Below, one piece after another: positions 12,071-24,608 of a stretch of 44,339 nucleotides of DNA (its first letter is position 1; the number at the start of each line of letters is the position of its first letter). This DNA is from Conidiobolus incongruus B7586 (taxonomy: Eukaryota > Entomophthoromycota > Entomophthoromycetes > Entomophthorales > Conidiobolaceae). The notes below the pieces were generated by a model. It saw only the letters and a program-made list of their open reading frames with translations. It ran no database searches and was not told the origin of the DNA. A program made the translations under genes and the position numbers. Where the stretch lies: contig JNEM01009148.1 of NCBI GenBank assembly GCA_000697335.1, forward strand, positions 1-44,339, read 5' to 3'.

Positions 12071-14101
12071 TTAAATATCATAAGGAGAAGTATTATTAGT
12101 CCACTTATTTGCCCATCTGATCTTTTCAGCGAACCATCTCAACTGGTTAGCAGGCTTGGAGACCCAATGATTCTCATCAGGGAAGTAGAGGAATCTGGAG
12201 GGAACGCCTTGGCGTTGAAGAGCAGTAAAGGCCGCAATACCGTCAGTGCTGACGCAGCGGTAGTCCTTGCCACCGTGGATGAGGAGAGTGGGGGTACGCC
12301 ATTTGGAAACAGTGTTCATAGGATTCCAGCGTTCAACAATGTCGCGAACTTCCCAGGCGGGACCTCCAAACTCGGCCTCGTTGAAGAAGGTTTCGTCGGT
12401 GGTGAAGTAATCTTCGTAAGTATCAAACGTACCATCGTGGCCTATGAGACATTGGAAGCGGTCAGTGTGACCATTGAGCCAATTGACCATATATCCACCG
12501 TAGGAAGCACCCCAAGCACAGGATCTCTTATCGTCTAAGAAGTTGTACTTTTGGAGGGCGTAGTCGTAGCCCTTGATCAAATCTTCATAAGGATAACCTC
12601 CATAGTGCTGGAAGATAGAATCGGTGAATTTTTGACCGTAACCGGTAGATCCGTGGAAATTGATCATTATGACAGCATAGCCAGCAGATGCTGGGATTTG
12701 AGGATTCCAACGATAACCGAAGCTATCACCCCAAGCGCTTTCAGGACCTCCGTGAACCCAAAAAGCAACTGGGTACTTTTTGCCTTCTTGGAAGTTAACA
12801 GGCTTAACGATCAAACCGTGAACGACTTCATTCAAAGCACCCTTGAACCAGAAAGATTCGGCATCTTGAAGTTGGTAATCTTTGTAAGCATCGATATTAA
12901 ATGAAGTGAGTTTCTTTTCGTTGGCACCATCCAAATTGACTGTAAACAATTCAGAAGGTTGATTGATTCTAGTTTTTTTGAAGATGACTTCATTGTCATT
13001 AACTTGAAATACTGAAGCAGATCCAGTTTGAGTCAATTCCTTGAGCTTTTCAGTCTCAATATCTAACTTGAACAACTTGTTCTTGGAGAGATGATTGGCA
13101 TCCAAGATCAATGACTTGGAATCTGGAGTGAATTCAACGGATCCGGCGCTAAGATCCCAATCGTCGTACAAATATCTCTTCTTCTTGGTGGTTCTGTCGT
13201 AAAGGACAATATGGTTGCGATCAGATTCGTTATTATCTTTGATGATTTCTAACCAAGCTAAATACTTGCCATTTGGAGAGTATGTGGGAGATGCAAGGGC
13301 ACCTAATCCACTATCATTGATCTTAACAGGCGCTTTACTTCCATCGGAGGGGACAATATAGAGCTCTAAAGTGGTTTTCCAGGCGATATCTCTACGATCT
13401 GGACGAGTTAAGAAAGCAACTTCTTTTCCATCAGGAGAAATTGCATAATCACCACTATCGCCAAATGGAGAAATGGGAGTACTTGACTTGGGAGTTTCGA
13501 TCAATAAATCTTTTCCAGAGTTAGGGACATTTCCATCAAGACTAGCAGCAAAGAGATGGCTTCTGACTGAGTAATCCTTGAACTCATCCCAATGACGTAC
13601 ATAGAGCTGCTCATAAACCAAAGCTGAGTCGAATCTCTCTTCTTTCTTTTCCAATTGGTATTCGGTTGTGAAGGTCAATAACTTTGATTCAGGATGATAC
13701 TTCACATTATCAATAGATTCATAAGTGAAATTTGTCAATTGTTTGATGGTAGGATTGTTAACATCCTTAAAGCTAATAGACCAGAACTGAGCAGTATCAT
13801 CCTTATTAGCGACATAACCAACCTCATCATCATTGAGCCAAATCGGATTATAAAAATCGGAAGGTAAAGTTGATGTCAAATTGGTAGACTGACCAGATTT
13901 CAAATTATATAAGAAAACATTCACTTTCTTTTTATTGGTCTCTTTATCATATTGGGAAGTGCTGTAAATTACATTTTGACTATTTGGTGAAATTGCATCA
14001 TAAGTAGTTCTAGGTAAAGTTACCAAAACTTCAGGTGATACTGGTTTCTTTCGACCTTGAACTAAACTTAATAAAATATTAATTAGAAATAATTTTTTCA
14101 T
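12071..14101 (-). CDS. secreted dipeptidyl-peptidase V-type serine peptidase (S9), copy A
   Basis: 676 residues, one exon. DPP V enzymes release dipeptides from extracellular protein and belong to the prolyl oligopeptidase clan. A hydrophobic signal peptide covers about residues 1-16 (MKKLFLINILLSLVQG). A beta-propeller-like N-terminal region runs to about residue 420, with WD-like phrases such as SPDGKEVAFL and SPNGKYLAWL. The C-terminal alpha/beta hydrolase domain carries the nucleophile motif GASYGG (Ser533) and the other triad residues, Asp613 in GGKDYR and His645 in ENHW. HGGPE marks the oxyanion region. All catalytic residues are intact, and the length is close to the family norm. A second copy lies head to head at 19508-21532 and ends in the same pattern (ANKWTNNTSPY). 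Long frames on the plus strand inside this gene are shadows. Confidence 0.93.
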   Translation of the reverse strand: MKKLFLINILLSLVQGRKKPVSPEVLVTLPRTTYDAISPNSQNVIYSTSQYDKETNKKKVNVFLYNLKSGQSTNLTSTLPSDFYNPIWLNDDEVGYVANKDDTAQFWSISFKDVNNPTIKQLTNFTYESIDNVKYHPESKLLTFTTEYQLEKKEERFDSALVYEQLYVRHWDEFKDYSVRSHLFAASLDGNVPNSGKDLLIETPKSSTPISPFGDSGDYAISPDGKEVAFLTRPDRRDIAWKTTLELYIVPSDGSKAPVKINDSGLGALASPTYSPNGKYLAWLEIIKDNNESDRNHIVLYDRTTKKKRYLYDDWDLSAGSVEFTPDSKSLILDANHLSKNKLFKLDIETEKLKELTQTGSASVFQVNDNEVIFKKTRINQPSELFTVNLDGANEKKLTSFNIDAYKDYQLQDAESFWFKGALNEVVHGLIVKPVNFQEGKKYPVAFWVHGGPESAWGDSFGYRWNPQIPASAGYAVIMINFHGSTGYGQKFTDSIFQHYGGYPYEDLIKGYDYALQKYNFLDDKRSCAWGASYGGYMVNWLNGHTDRFQCLIGHDGTFDTYEDYFTTDETFFNEAEFGGPAWEVRDIVERWNPMNTVSKWRTPTLLIHGGKDYRCVSTDGIAAFTALQRQGVPSRFLYFPDENHWVSKPANQLRWFAEKIRWANKWTNNTSPYDI

Positions 14102-17100
14102 TTTTTTAATAAGTTACATTATTTTAATTAAACATAGATTTTAAATATCCTATTTGTATCTAATTAAAATGATGGGATAAATTTAATTAATTTTACCGAA
14201 TTTATCATAAATTTGCAGTCATAAGGCATTTAATGCTGATAAATGTGAATAATATGATCATCTCAACTTGTCTTCGATATATATTTTCCTTTTTGATCAA
14301 ATATAATAAACTGTAATGAGAAAATGGTTACAATTTTTATTACAAATAATTTTTGAAAATTACAAGTTTAGATATATGTTATTAGGTGATCGGTAATCGG
14401 GTAAAAATTGGATGATTATTGTTATATAAACTTTGGATTGAAGTATTAATTTGAAATAAAATTATTGGATATTATATAATATATTGGATATGATTCATAA
14501 TGGATATTTCTTAAGTAATACATTTTTATATTTATCATTATTTTTTTTTCGAAATTTTTAACTAAATAAGTCCGATATTGTTTTTAATATCTGAATTCAA
14601 AAATATAATTTTCATATAAATTTGACATTAAAGATTTTTCACAGTGTTATAGCAAATTATTTTGAATCCTGTCAGTGCATGGCCAAATAAAAATTTGAAT
14701 AATAACCTAATATTTCACTTTGTTCTTAATAAATGATTATATAAAAAATCAATGGTGTATTAATTATAATGATTTAATAAACAAATCATTATGCTTGGCT
14801 ATATTTTAATGAACTTTGCTTAACAATAATTACTTTAGTTTTTTTTATAAGCTATAATAAAATTTAAGATATATGTTTTATATCTATATTAATTTTAATA
14901 TTAATGTTTATAATATAGTTATAAAACAAATATTTTAGTTATTTTAATAATCTATCAATTAAAATTAAAAATTTAAATTTTAGTTTATTAATTAGTAATA
15001 TTTCCTCGAATATAATAATATCAATATCTAAATAATAACTTTTTTTTCAAATAATTATTTACTTTGGTATTTATTATATAATTTTAATTTTTTGTCCCAA
15101 GCAATTATCATATTTTTTTTAGTTTTAAGTTATATATGATGATTCATTATTTATTTATTTGATTGATACTCTTAAATATAGTAGGATAAGTAACATATCG
15201 ATATAAATTTATATTGACTTTATTCATTTTATTCACTTAATTTATAATTATAATCAAAAGTCTTATATGGTTAAATTTTTAATTAATATCAAATAATCTG
15301 TTAATAAAATTATAATAGAGTTAGTATCCAATTGTAAAAAATATCTTAGTTTGTTGGTTAGGCTATATAGATAATATTGGAAATATATTAAAATTTTATT
15401 AAAAAAATCGATAAATTAAAAAGTAAAAAGAACTTAAACAAGGTAAGTCTTTAATATCAGATCTTCTAAGCTGGCTAATATACTCTGTAATATTATATAT
15501 TAAAACCTTTTGCCACCATTTAGTATTTAATAATATATTTTAATAATTTATAAAAAATTTATATAATACGATATTATGATGTAAACTCTAAGTTAAAAAT
15601 TTGTAAAATTTATAATACCTTAATTTTAGTAATAATGGTTTTTGTGACAATCTATTAAAAGTTATAATATATATAGTAGGGATTATAAATTATTAAATGA
15701 TTTATGAATATTTAGTATGATATTATAATAATGATGAAATATTAATTATTATGTAATTGTATATTATCATAAAATCAAAAGAACTTTTAATAAAAATTGT
15801 TCCAAATTTATTATATTATATTATATTTTAAATTATTGTTAACAATACATATTATTATTTACAATTATAAATTTTTGAAATAACATTTAATTCAAAATAA
15901 CAAATAATATGTTATATATTTGAAAACATTATTAACTGAGCAATAAGTATATATTTTTTATTCTTTTTGAATCGAATCTTGAACTTAATGTTGATAGAAA
16001 AAGTATCTAAATTTTTTCAATCATCATAAAAGAAATAAATTAAAGAATTTCAAAAAAGCTATACTAGGTTTCAAAGAAAAATTCACAGTATTTTGAGTAA
16101 AATTTTAAGAATAATCATTTTGAAAGTTATTGAATTGACTATAATTAATTGGCATGTTAATTATCATCAATGTATAATATTAAAAAGTTAGCTTATAACT
16201 AGTATCTGATGGTCTGCATATTTTATAACCAATATTATCTGGTTTAAAATATTTGCAATTAGCTATTAAATCTGACTAATTAAAGACTGATATTTCTTAT
16301 AATAATTATAACCTAACCAAATTAAATCATATATATATATATTATTATACTTATATTATTTTAATTAAATGATAATTAAAGTTATGTTAGTCTATATACA
16401 TTATATTAATGAAAAATATCAATTTTTATTCAATTTATTTGTATTTTCTTTATTTGAATATATACTGCAAACCTATATATTAACCACTTAATATATATAA
16501 TTAGGATAGTATTAAAATCGATTGCAAGTATACATAATATGAAATATTTAAAAATAACTATTAAATATTTTTTAAATAATAAATTAGCAAATTTATACTT
16601 ATACATAATATGCTCAAAATTTATAATTAAATTTTCTCAAATTGATGAAATTATATTCTTTAAATATTTTAATTGACAATTTCAAATTAACTTGCAATTT
16701 CCGCTATTCATTATTTTCATCATATATTGAAACTATTATAATATTATATATCAAATAGTATTTGTATTTTACTTTAAAAGAAATAATTAAATCATTTATT
16801 TTATTAATATTTATATTCTTGGATTAAATTATCCAGTAATTAAAAAATTATTGTTGGGTTAAATGTATTATTCTCTAAACTATTAATCATTCAAAATCAT
16901 CTTTTAAACCTCGATATGAGATTAATCCAAAATTAATTATTTAAAATTTCACGATAATGGTATGATTATTATATAATTTAAGCCAAATATAGTTAAACAA
17001 AAAGATACAACCACTTTTCAATAAACATAGTGTATATAAAATGGTTCGTAATAATTAAAGTTAATACTCTATATAATAAATGAACCGAATTTAACAAATA

Positions 17101-19040
17101 TGCTGATTATATTAATTGACTTTTTTTATTAAAAAATGATCTTATATCAAGATTTAAAACAATTTTATATTCTATTTCTCAAAAATTTTGATTGAGATGA
17201 ATTTCAACTAAATCAATTTTTCCATTATTTAATAGTATAGTGATTATATCAAATTCAGATATTCTATTCCATTTGTAATTCCTAAGAGTTATTAATATTA
17301 TAATTTTCTGATCCACTTTCATCTTATTTTATATGCTATATATTTTTCATCCGTAATTTAATAATTTCGCAAGACATTCTTGTAAGTTATATCCTTATCA
17401 ATCCCAAAAATTGATCATTAAATTATTAAATCTTAACTATTTCAGCACCAATAATTATTGCAATTTTGAGTTTGAGATGTATTCCTTAGCTTATGATTAA
17501 TATAATCTATAATGTAATGTTTCATATGCTAATATTTCAATAAAAAATAAAACTAAATCCACATGATATCAAATAATTATCTTCGAATCGAGCGATAATA
17601 CAAATCTATTAAATGATTAAAATTACTATATAAATCAAATTTATATATAATATTATGAATCAAAATATAGATACTGTGACAAATTTATTTAATTCCAGTT
17701 TTAGGTCAAAAATTTGATCTCAAATACTCTTCGTCTCATTTTTATAATGGTTTTATCAAATTAAAATCAAATATTTTCAATTATATAATAATATCAAAAT
17801 AAATAATGATGGAATATTATAACATCCATAACTTTTATTTAATAATTCTGCATCAATATCTAATCTGGTATTCATCGTTTAAAAAAACAAATCTTTTACA
17901 AATTATTCATTAAATACAATAGCAAAAGCAAGTTGATATAGAATTATTTTTTGTACACTGCATTGTAAAAATTGAATGCTTCTTGCTGTTTCATAACTAT
18001 AGAAACTGTCAAACGTCTGAACAAATGTAAATATTAATAATAAACAACATCATATAACAATATGGACTAATAATTTTTCAAGATAATGATTCTAACACAT
18101 TTCTTGATATATCAGGTTTGGGTATATTTCGGTTGAAAAGGATTTTTATATTTCTATAATTTCAATTTGAGAAATTACAAAATAATAAATATTTCTAATT
18201 GTTATATTATTTGTAATTAAGTATTTAAAGCAAATACTGAAAGAAAAAGTTAAATTATGATCCATTTAACCGGGTAATAGCTTGAAATATTCCAATATAA
18301 TCCAAATCTTGGATAATCAATATTGTTATTGATATGCAAAATATATATTAAAAATTTCAATAAAATTATGAAAACAATATATTTGTATGATTTTTTAGAG
18401 ATAATGATCTAGAGTCAATGATATAAAAATTAAACAAATACAATTTTGATTATGATAATTCATAAAAATAATTTGCTTAATTATATTGTTAAATGTGTCT
18501 GATGATAACAAATTTTGTTGTTATTAATATAATTAAACTAGATGATTTAGATCTTTTATCCTTAATGTTTATAATTATAGCAAGAGAAATGTCAATTTAC
18601 CACAGTTTTATATCATCTGTAAATTAAGTATTTCCCAAATTATCTTTACTATAAAAGGAAATATCAACTGTTGCGAATTATATCCGAATATTATGGATAA
18701 CATCGGTATTTATTTACTATATTATTGAAATAATTAAATAATTATCAAATATGAGTAATTTATTATGTAATAATATGGCAAAAAGATATTTGATTCAGTT
18801 GATTAATTGATTAGATGTGAGTAAATTTTCATATAGATTTATCTGTGAAATTGATATGATATTATTATAAAAATATCAAAAAAAGGATCATATTAAATCT
18901 AGGATATTGAGAATATAATAATAGAAAATTGGAAAGAGTAATCTTCTATTCTTTAAGGTGAGTTATTTTTAACTTTCGATAATAAATAATATAAAAGTAC
19001 CAAAGCTACACAATCACACTTTTGATTTTACCAATCGTCA
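14102..19040. other. AT-rich intergenic spacer between the two peptidase genes
   Basis: About 5 kb with no supported gene. It must hold the promoter of the minus-strand peptidase at its left end. No sequence similarity between its two ends was noticed by eye, so the inverted pair does not look like a fresh duplication with copied flanks. Confidence 0.6.
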
Positions 19041-19380
19041 TCATAGTATCTAATCAGGTGATCAAAGAAAATTCAATTCACGAGTCTAACCAAATTGCTC
19101 ATGTGATAAATACAAATGGAAAAATTGGAGTGTAATTGATCTCAGGTGATTTGATGGAAGAGTTAATGGAAAAAAATATGACGCTGACATTACTCAAGTT
19201 TAAGATATTATCAATGAACCAAATACCAAGCATACTTAGAAGATTAATGCTGTCTTATGAGGATAGCGTAATGGTTATATTATGGAATATAACTTACATT
19301 CAATTGTATAAAGTCAAATGTATCAGTTTAAACATAATAATCAATGCAACATCACCAAACCACTAAACTTAAACTTGTAA
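19041..19380 (+). pseudogene. decayed reading frame, family unknown
   Basis: One plus-strand frame gives protein-like pieces (DKYKWKNWSVIDLR, FDGRVNGKKYDADITQV, DIINEPNT, RNGYIMEYN) broken by several stop codons and without a start. The richness in W, D, G, Y and N is unlike the K/I/N/F-rich translation of spacer DNA. I do not recognise the family. It lies directly upstream of the second peptidase gene, in the same direction, and partly overlaps where its promoter should be. Chance composition is a possible alternative. Confidence 0.35.
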
Positions 19381-19451
19381 AACTCATAATCATTCTGAAT
19401 TGCATAACAAATAAAATACAAAATAAATGAAATGTTAAACCTGAAATTGAC

Positions 19452-19460
19452 TATATATAT
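19452..19460 (+). promoter_or_regulatory. TATA-like element
   Basis: TATATATAT is followed by a non-AT stretch and lies about 50 bases before the ATG at 19508. It is a likely core promoter element for the second peptidase gene. Confidence 0.4.
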
Positions 19461-19507
19461 GACTCAAATCCTTAATACTTCCCTACTATTTTTAACATAA
19501 TCATATA

Positions 19508-21532
19508 ATGAAAGTATCCCTACTTTTTTCTCTTTTAGTCTTTGTAGTTGCTGGGGAAAAGAAGCCTCTCAGTCCCACTGATTTGATTGCTTTCCCCCGT
19601 AACTCCATCCAAACTGTCTCTCCCGATGGCAAATCTGCTCTCTATTCTACCACCACATATAATCCTCAGACAAATAAGAAATCAAAGCACTTCTTCTTAC
19701 TTGACATCGCTTCCGGATCTGCAAAGAATGTAACTGAATTCATTCCCGCTGGTTTCAACACTCCCTCATGGATTGATGACAATAATTTAGGTTTCTTTGC
19801 CACTAAAGATAAAAAAACTCAATTTTTCTCTTTCCAATTTGGCAAAGAAATCTCCAAACCTGTTCAACTTACCAACTTCACTCAAGAAATCAGCAATTTC
19901 AAATATCATGCTGATTCTAAGTTATTAACTTACACTGTTGATTTTGAGTTGGAAAAGAAACCTGAAACTTTTGATTCCGGTCTTGCTTATGAACAATTAT
20001 ATGTTCGTCACTGGGATACTTTCAAGGATTACAATGTTTACTCTCATCTTAATGCTGTCCCCATTGGCAAAGATATAGTTACTAAAGGCGTTGATTTGAT
20101 GGCTAAAACTCCCAAGGCTAGCACTCCAGTTGGACCTTTTGGTGATGCTGGTGATTATAGCATTTCACCCGATGGTAAAGAAGCTGTCTTCTTGACCAGA
20201 CCCGACAAAAAGAACATTGCTTGGAAAACCACCTTGGAATTATATCAAGTTCCTACTGATGGATCAGCCGCTCCTGTCAAGATCAATGATGAAGGATTGG
20301 GTGCCATTGCTTCTCCTCGCTACTCTCCCGATGGCAAATACATTGCTTGGTTAGAAATCACCTCTGACAACAACGAATCTGGTCGCAATCACATTGTACT
20401 TTGGGATCGCGCCACCAAGAAGAAGAAGTATTTGTATGACAACTGGAATTTAAGCCCTACTTCCGTTGATTGGGCTAAGGATTGTAAGACTTTATTACTA
20501 TCTGTACCTCACCATGCCCGTGTCAAGATCTACTCCTTAGATATTGAAGGCAAGAATCTCAAAGAATTGACCTCCAATGGAAAATCTACTCTTTATGAGG
20601 CCCGTAAGGATCACATTCTCTTCACTCAAAATGACTTGACCAGCTTACCTGAATTGCACTCAATGAACTTGGATGGCTCTAATGTCAAGAAGTTAACCAA
20701 CCTCAATACCAAGCTTATTGAACAATATCACACCTCCAAACCTGAATTCTTCTGGTTCAAGGGCGCTAAGGATGAATTGGTTCATGGTTTCATTCTCAAG
20801 CCTATCAACTACCAAGAAGGTAAAAAATATCCCATTGCCCTTTGGGTTCATGGTGGTCCTGAATCTAACTTTGCTGATTCTTTCGGCTTCGGTTGGAACC
20901 CTCAAATTCCTGCCAATGCTGGTTTCGCTACTATCATTATTAATTTCCATGGTTCTACCGGTTACGGTCAAAACTTCACTGAATCCATCCTCCATAACTG
21001 GGGCAGTTATCCCTTCGAGGATATTATGAAGGGCTTTGACTATGCTCTTACTAAATATCCTTACCTCGATGGCAACCGTGCCTGTGCTTGGGGTGGTTCT
21101 TATGGTGGTTTCATGATGAACTGGCTCAATGGTCACACTGATCGCTTCAAGTGTCTCATCAATCACGATGGTGTCTTTGATACCAAACATTCTTACTACA
21201 CCACTGACGAACTCTTCTTTATGGAAAACGAAAATGGTGGTACACCTTGGGAAAATCCCGAAAACTACAATAAATGGAATCCTGCCAACTTTGTCAAGAA
21301 CTGGAAGACTCCCACTTTAGTCATTCATGGTGGTAAGGACTACCGTTTGGTCGATGGTGAAGGTTTAGCCACTTTCACTGCCCTTCAAAGACAAGGTGTT
21401 CCTTCTAGACTCCTCTACTTCCCTACCGAAAACCACTGGGTCTTGGATTCAGCTAACCAGATCAGATGGTTGAATGAAAAGATCAAGTGGGCCAACAAGT
21501 GGACTAACAACACTTCTCCCTACAAGCTTTAA
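19508..21532 (+). CDS. secreted dipeptidyl-peptidase V-type serine peptidase (S9), copy B
   Basis: 674 residues, one exon. A paralogue of the minus-strand gene at 12071-14101, collinear with it along its whole length. The signal peptide is about residues 1-16 (MKVSLLFSLLVFVVAG). Propeller-like repeats include SPDGKEAVFL and SPDGKYIAWL. The hydrolase domain has HGGPE, the nucleophile motif GGSYGG (Ser531), Asp611 in GGKDYR and His643 in ENHW. Codon use is richer in C-ending and preferred codons than most genes in the window, which suggests high expression, as expected for an abundant secreted enzyme. Two such genes side by side hint at a family expansion for extracellular protein digestion. 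Substrate preference cannot be read from the sequence. Confidence 0.94.
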   Translation: MKVSLLFSLLVFVVAGEKKPLSPTDLIAFPRNSIQTVSPDGKSALYSTTTYNPQTNKKSKHFFLLDIASGSAKNVTEFIPAGFNTPSWIDDNNLGFFATKDKKTQFFSFQFGKEISKPVQLTNFTQEISNFKYHADSKLLTYTVDFELEKKPETFDSGLAYEQLYVRHWDTFKDYNVYSHLNAVPIGKDIVTKGVDLMAKTPKASTPVGPFGDAGDYSISPDGKEAVFLTRPDKKNIAWKTTLELYQVPTDGSAAPVKINDEGLGAIASPRYSPDGKYIAWLEITSDNNESGRNHIVLWDRATKKKKYLYDNWNLSPTSVDWAKDCKTLLLSVPHHARVKIYSLDIEGKNLKELTSNGKSTLYEARKDHILFTQNDLTSLPELHSMNLDGSNVKKLTNLNTKLIEQYHTSKPEFFWFKGAKDELVHGFILKPINYQEGKKYPIALWVHGGPESNFADSFGFGWNPQIPANAGFATIIINFHGSTGYGQNFTESILHNWGSYPFEDIMKGFDYALTKYPYLDGNRACAWGGSYGGFMMNWLNGHTDRFKCLINHDGVFDTKHSYYTTDELFFMENENGGTPWENPENYNKWNPANFVKNWKTPTLVIHGGKDYRLVDGEGLATFTALQRQGVPSRLLYFPTENHWVLDSANQIRWLNEKIKWANKWTNNTSPYKL

Positions 21533-22622
21533 ACACTTCTAGGATGGAGTTATATATAAAGACACATATATTTATTTATTAATTAATCAATAAATTATTT
21601 TACAAGTTCGATCATTAAATTTTAATCTTAAATTAATTTGATTTATAATTATTCAATTATTGATTAAGTTCAAACATCAAGTAGCAATATTATATCATTA
21701 AATATTACTTATTTGCCACTGATTAATATATTTAAGTATAATGATATATTTGATTTTCAGCAACTATGCAATTATTATCAATTTTATCAAATAACAAGCT
21801 AAAAATTCTTTATCAGTCATCCTCCTATTTATAATTAATTTTATCAATTGTTTATATTGAAAATATGAATATATGGGTATTAGATACTTATTTCATTTCA
21901 TATTTTTTAATGAATATAACTGATTAACTAAGTATTTTTAGAATAATTATTACAATTAAATTTTTAAATTATTTAACTATGAAAATATTTTTCGTTATCT
22001 TAATGATTTCCATATACCTAAAATTTTTTTACTAAATTCATTATTTTGAGAATTAAAATTGTTTATATTTCATCATTATTAGTTAATTAACAGTTTAAAG
22101 ACTAAAATTATTTCAACAGGTATAAATTATATTAAATCCTCAATTTACAATATAAATTAATTTTATTAATATAATTTGGAGTTTTTATCTAATGATTTAA
22201 ATAATTAAATCCAATCTGGTACAATAAAAATTTTTGCTATATTATCAATTTAAATTTTTTAAATCAAATAATCTTATTATTCGTCAATTAAATTTTTATC
22301 ATAAAATGTAAATTTTATATGTGAAAATTGTGAGTGACTCATTTTGCAAAGTTTTAATATTGTGAGGTAGAAAATATATAGTTAATTGTGATTAATATAA
22401 GGGTTTGAGTTGAAGCGATTTTTTATTAAAAAATATTAATTATGAAATTTATCTGTAGTTTTGACAATAAATTGATTGAATTATTATTTTATTACATTTA
22501 AAGTATTTTTATCAACTTAGTTTATCAAAGTAAATACTACTGGGGATAATTATAAAAAAATATATTAGATTTTATTAGTAGTATTTAATACAAGAATATA
22601 ATTTAAAAATTTAAAAAAATTA

Positions 22623-22653
<31 letters not shown>

Positions 22654-24608
22654 ACATTAATTTTGAGGAAAATTGCTAAAATTTGTCAATTTGATGCCCG
22701 ATTTAAATATTAAAATCATTGATTAATTGAATTTGAAAATATTAGATGGGAAACATATTAATATATATCAAAAAAACTAATTCTTTGATTAAATCAACTT
22801 TCAGATAAATGTATTATCATAATAAAATTATATAAATTTACTGGATAAAATAGATTGATGCAATTCAAAATAAAATATTTGTGACACTATCAGTAGGATT
22901 CGGCATATATTTTTAAATTCTATATGTGTTGACTTTCAAACTCTAATATCATTTGACATCATATGACTTCTTTAATGAAAAATCAGAATTATCTATTTAA
23001 TTTTAATATTGTTAATTTATTTTAAATCTAATAGTCATCAAATATTCACAATCTAAATGATATTTTCAGTATTATAGTAATGATACTTATATCAATTATA
23101 TTTAAATTTTATTTGGGTTAAAAATATTTGGGATCAATCATCAATTATAATAATTAATCTAGTATACAGATCCAAATTTTGGATCCAAAATTAATAAAAT
23201 ATATTTGAAGTGATAGTATAGATTGGCTGATTAAAGGGAATATCTTAAATTCGTTAGTAAATATATCTCTATTTTTATTTGTTGCTTGTTTAAAACTTTA
23301 GTATGCTTATTGATAATTTAAACAAAAATCCAGTTCAATTTCTCCAAAGTTTTTTTATTTTGAATTAGCCAATCAAATGAAACTATAGTATTAATAAGAA
23401 GTTCTGGAATTTTCAATTAGAATCCCATAATAATTAAATCTAAAATTTTCTTCCTCAAAGAGTATAAATTCTCCCTTAAATTAATTCTTAAAACCTTGGT
23501 TAAGTAGGAAAATTACACCTGTAAAAATTTAATATTTTTACAATTTTAATGATGCAAATTAGGCGCTTTTATAAATTTTTTCCTGTTGAGATTTATCTCG
23601 ATGGGAATTGATTAGATGTAGCGTCAGGGAAAGAGGCCTTTCAATCTAACCCTTTTGCTGATCCTTCAAAGTGTAATTAGTACTACTTTGGTTATTTACT
23701 TTATTATTCTAAAAATTTTGGTTTATTATCTCTTACTAGGGATTTGATAAATTGTGGCAATTGGATTAGTATTTGATTAGTTTTCTAATTGTTTTACTAA
23801 AACTGTTTGATATTTTCTTGACATTATCTTTTTTGGATTAATCAACATTTCAATATTTGTATTCATAATATATATCCAATATACTGGATACATATTTTAA
23901 TTAATAAAACATACATCTATTATTGAATATGATTCATTGAATAAAATATTTCTTATATTTTATTAAATTATTTTTAACATTTTTGATCATATTCACATTT
24001 TGTATTATTTCAAACTCTTTGATCTTGAATATTGTTTTACAATTGATATCAGATCTCGATGACTTTTAATTACAAACCCTAAACAAATAATTTTATCACT
24101 AATAAAATACCAGAATATTATAAAAGCTATTCGTTAATTTTTTGAATTATTACATAGTACAAAATACCTAAAAATTTTAAAATGAATTACATATATGTTT
24201 ATTATGTTAAATTGAAAATCATCAACATTGTTTGAAAATATCATATCCCCAATTTTGAATTGCATTTCGAATTTTTTATATTCTAAAAATATGAATATAC
24301 ACTTGATTATATTAATCAGTTGAAATATATTCAAATTATAAATAGTTAAAAATTTGTCATAATATGATATTATCTATTAAAACTTTCATACATATTTTAT
24401 CAATCCTTGAACCAAATTTGGATAAATTAAAAAAGTCCCATAAATATTTGACTTAATAAGTTTATAAATTATTTTAATTACCTGTCAATTTCACTTGAAC
24501 TTAAATCTCATTTTAAAATTCTTTTTAATAATTAAATCTCTCTCTGATAATTCCTAGTTCAATAAATTTTACCAAGTTAACAACTTAATAATATTAATTA
24601 TATAAAAA
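21533..24608. other. AT-rich intergenic spacer
   Basis: No supported gene. It includes an (AT)n run at 22625-22653 and a short GC-richer patch at about 23560-23720 with two small hairpins (GAGAT-TT-ATCTC and GAAAG..CTTTC). The 66-residue frame at 24134-24334 (-) has spacer-like composition and was not accepted. Confidence 0.6.
22625..22653. repeat. (AT)n microsatellite
   Basis: About 14 uninterrupted AT units in spacer DNA. Confidence 0.9.

Noticed and set aside
12167-12904. Two long plus-strand frames (123 and 117 residues)
   Set aside because: They lie antisense inside the peptidase gene at 12071-14101, which has intact catalytic motifs; they are shadows of its codon pattern.
20693-21320. 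Frames of 165, 103 and 63 residues on both strands
   Set aside because: All lie inside the second peptidase gene, in other frames, with no motif of their own.
24134-24334. 66-residue minus-strand frame
   Set aside because: Composition is that of random AT-rich sequence (I, F, N, K, Y).
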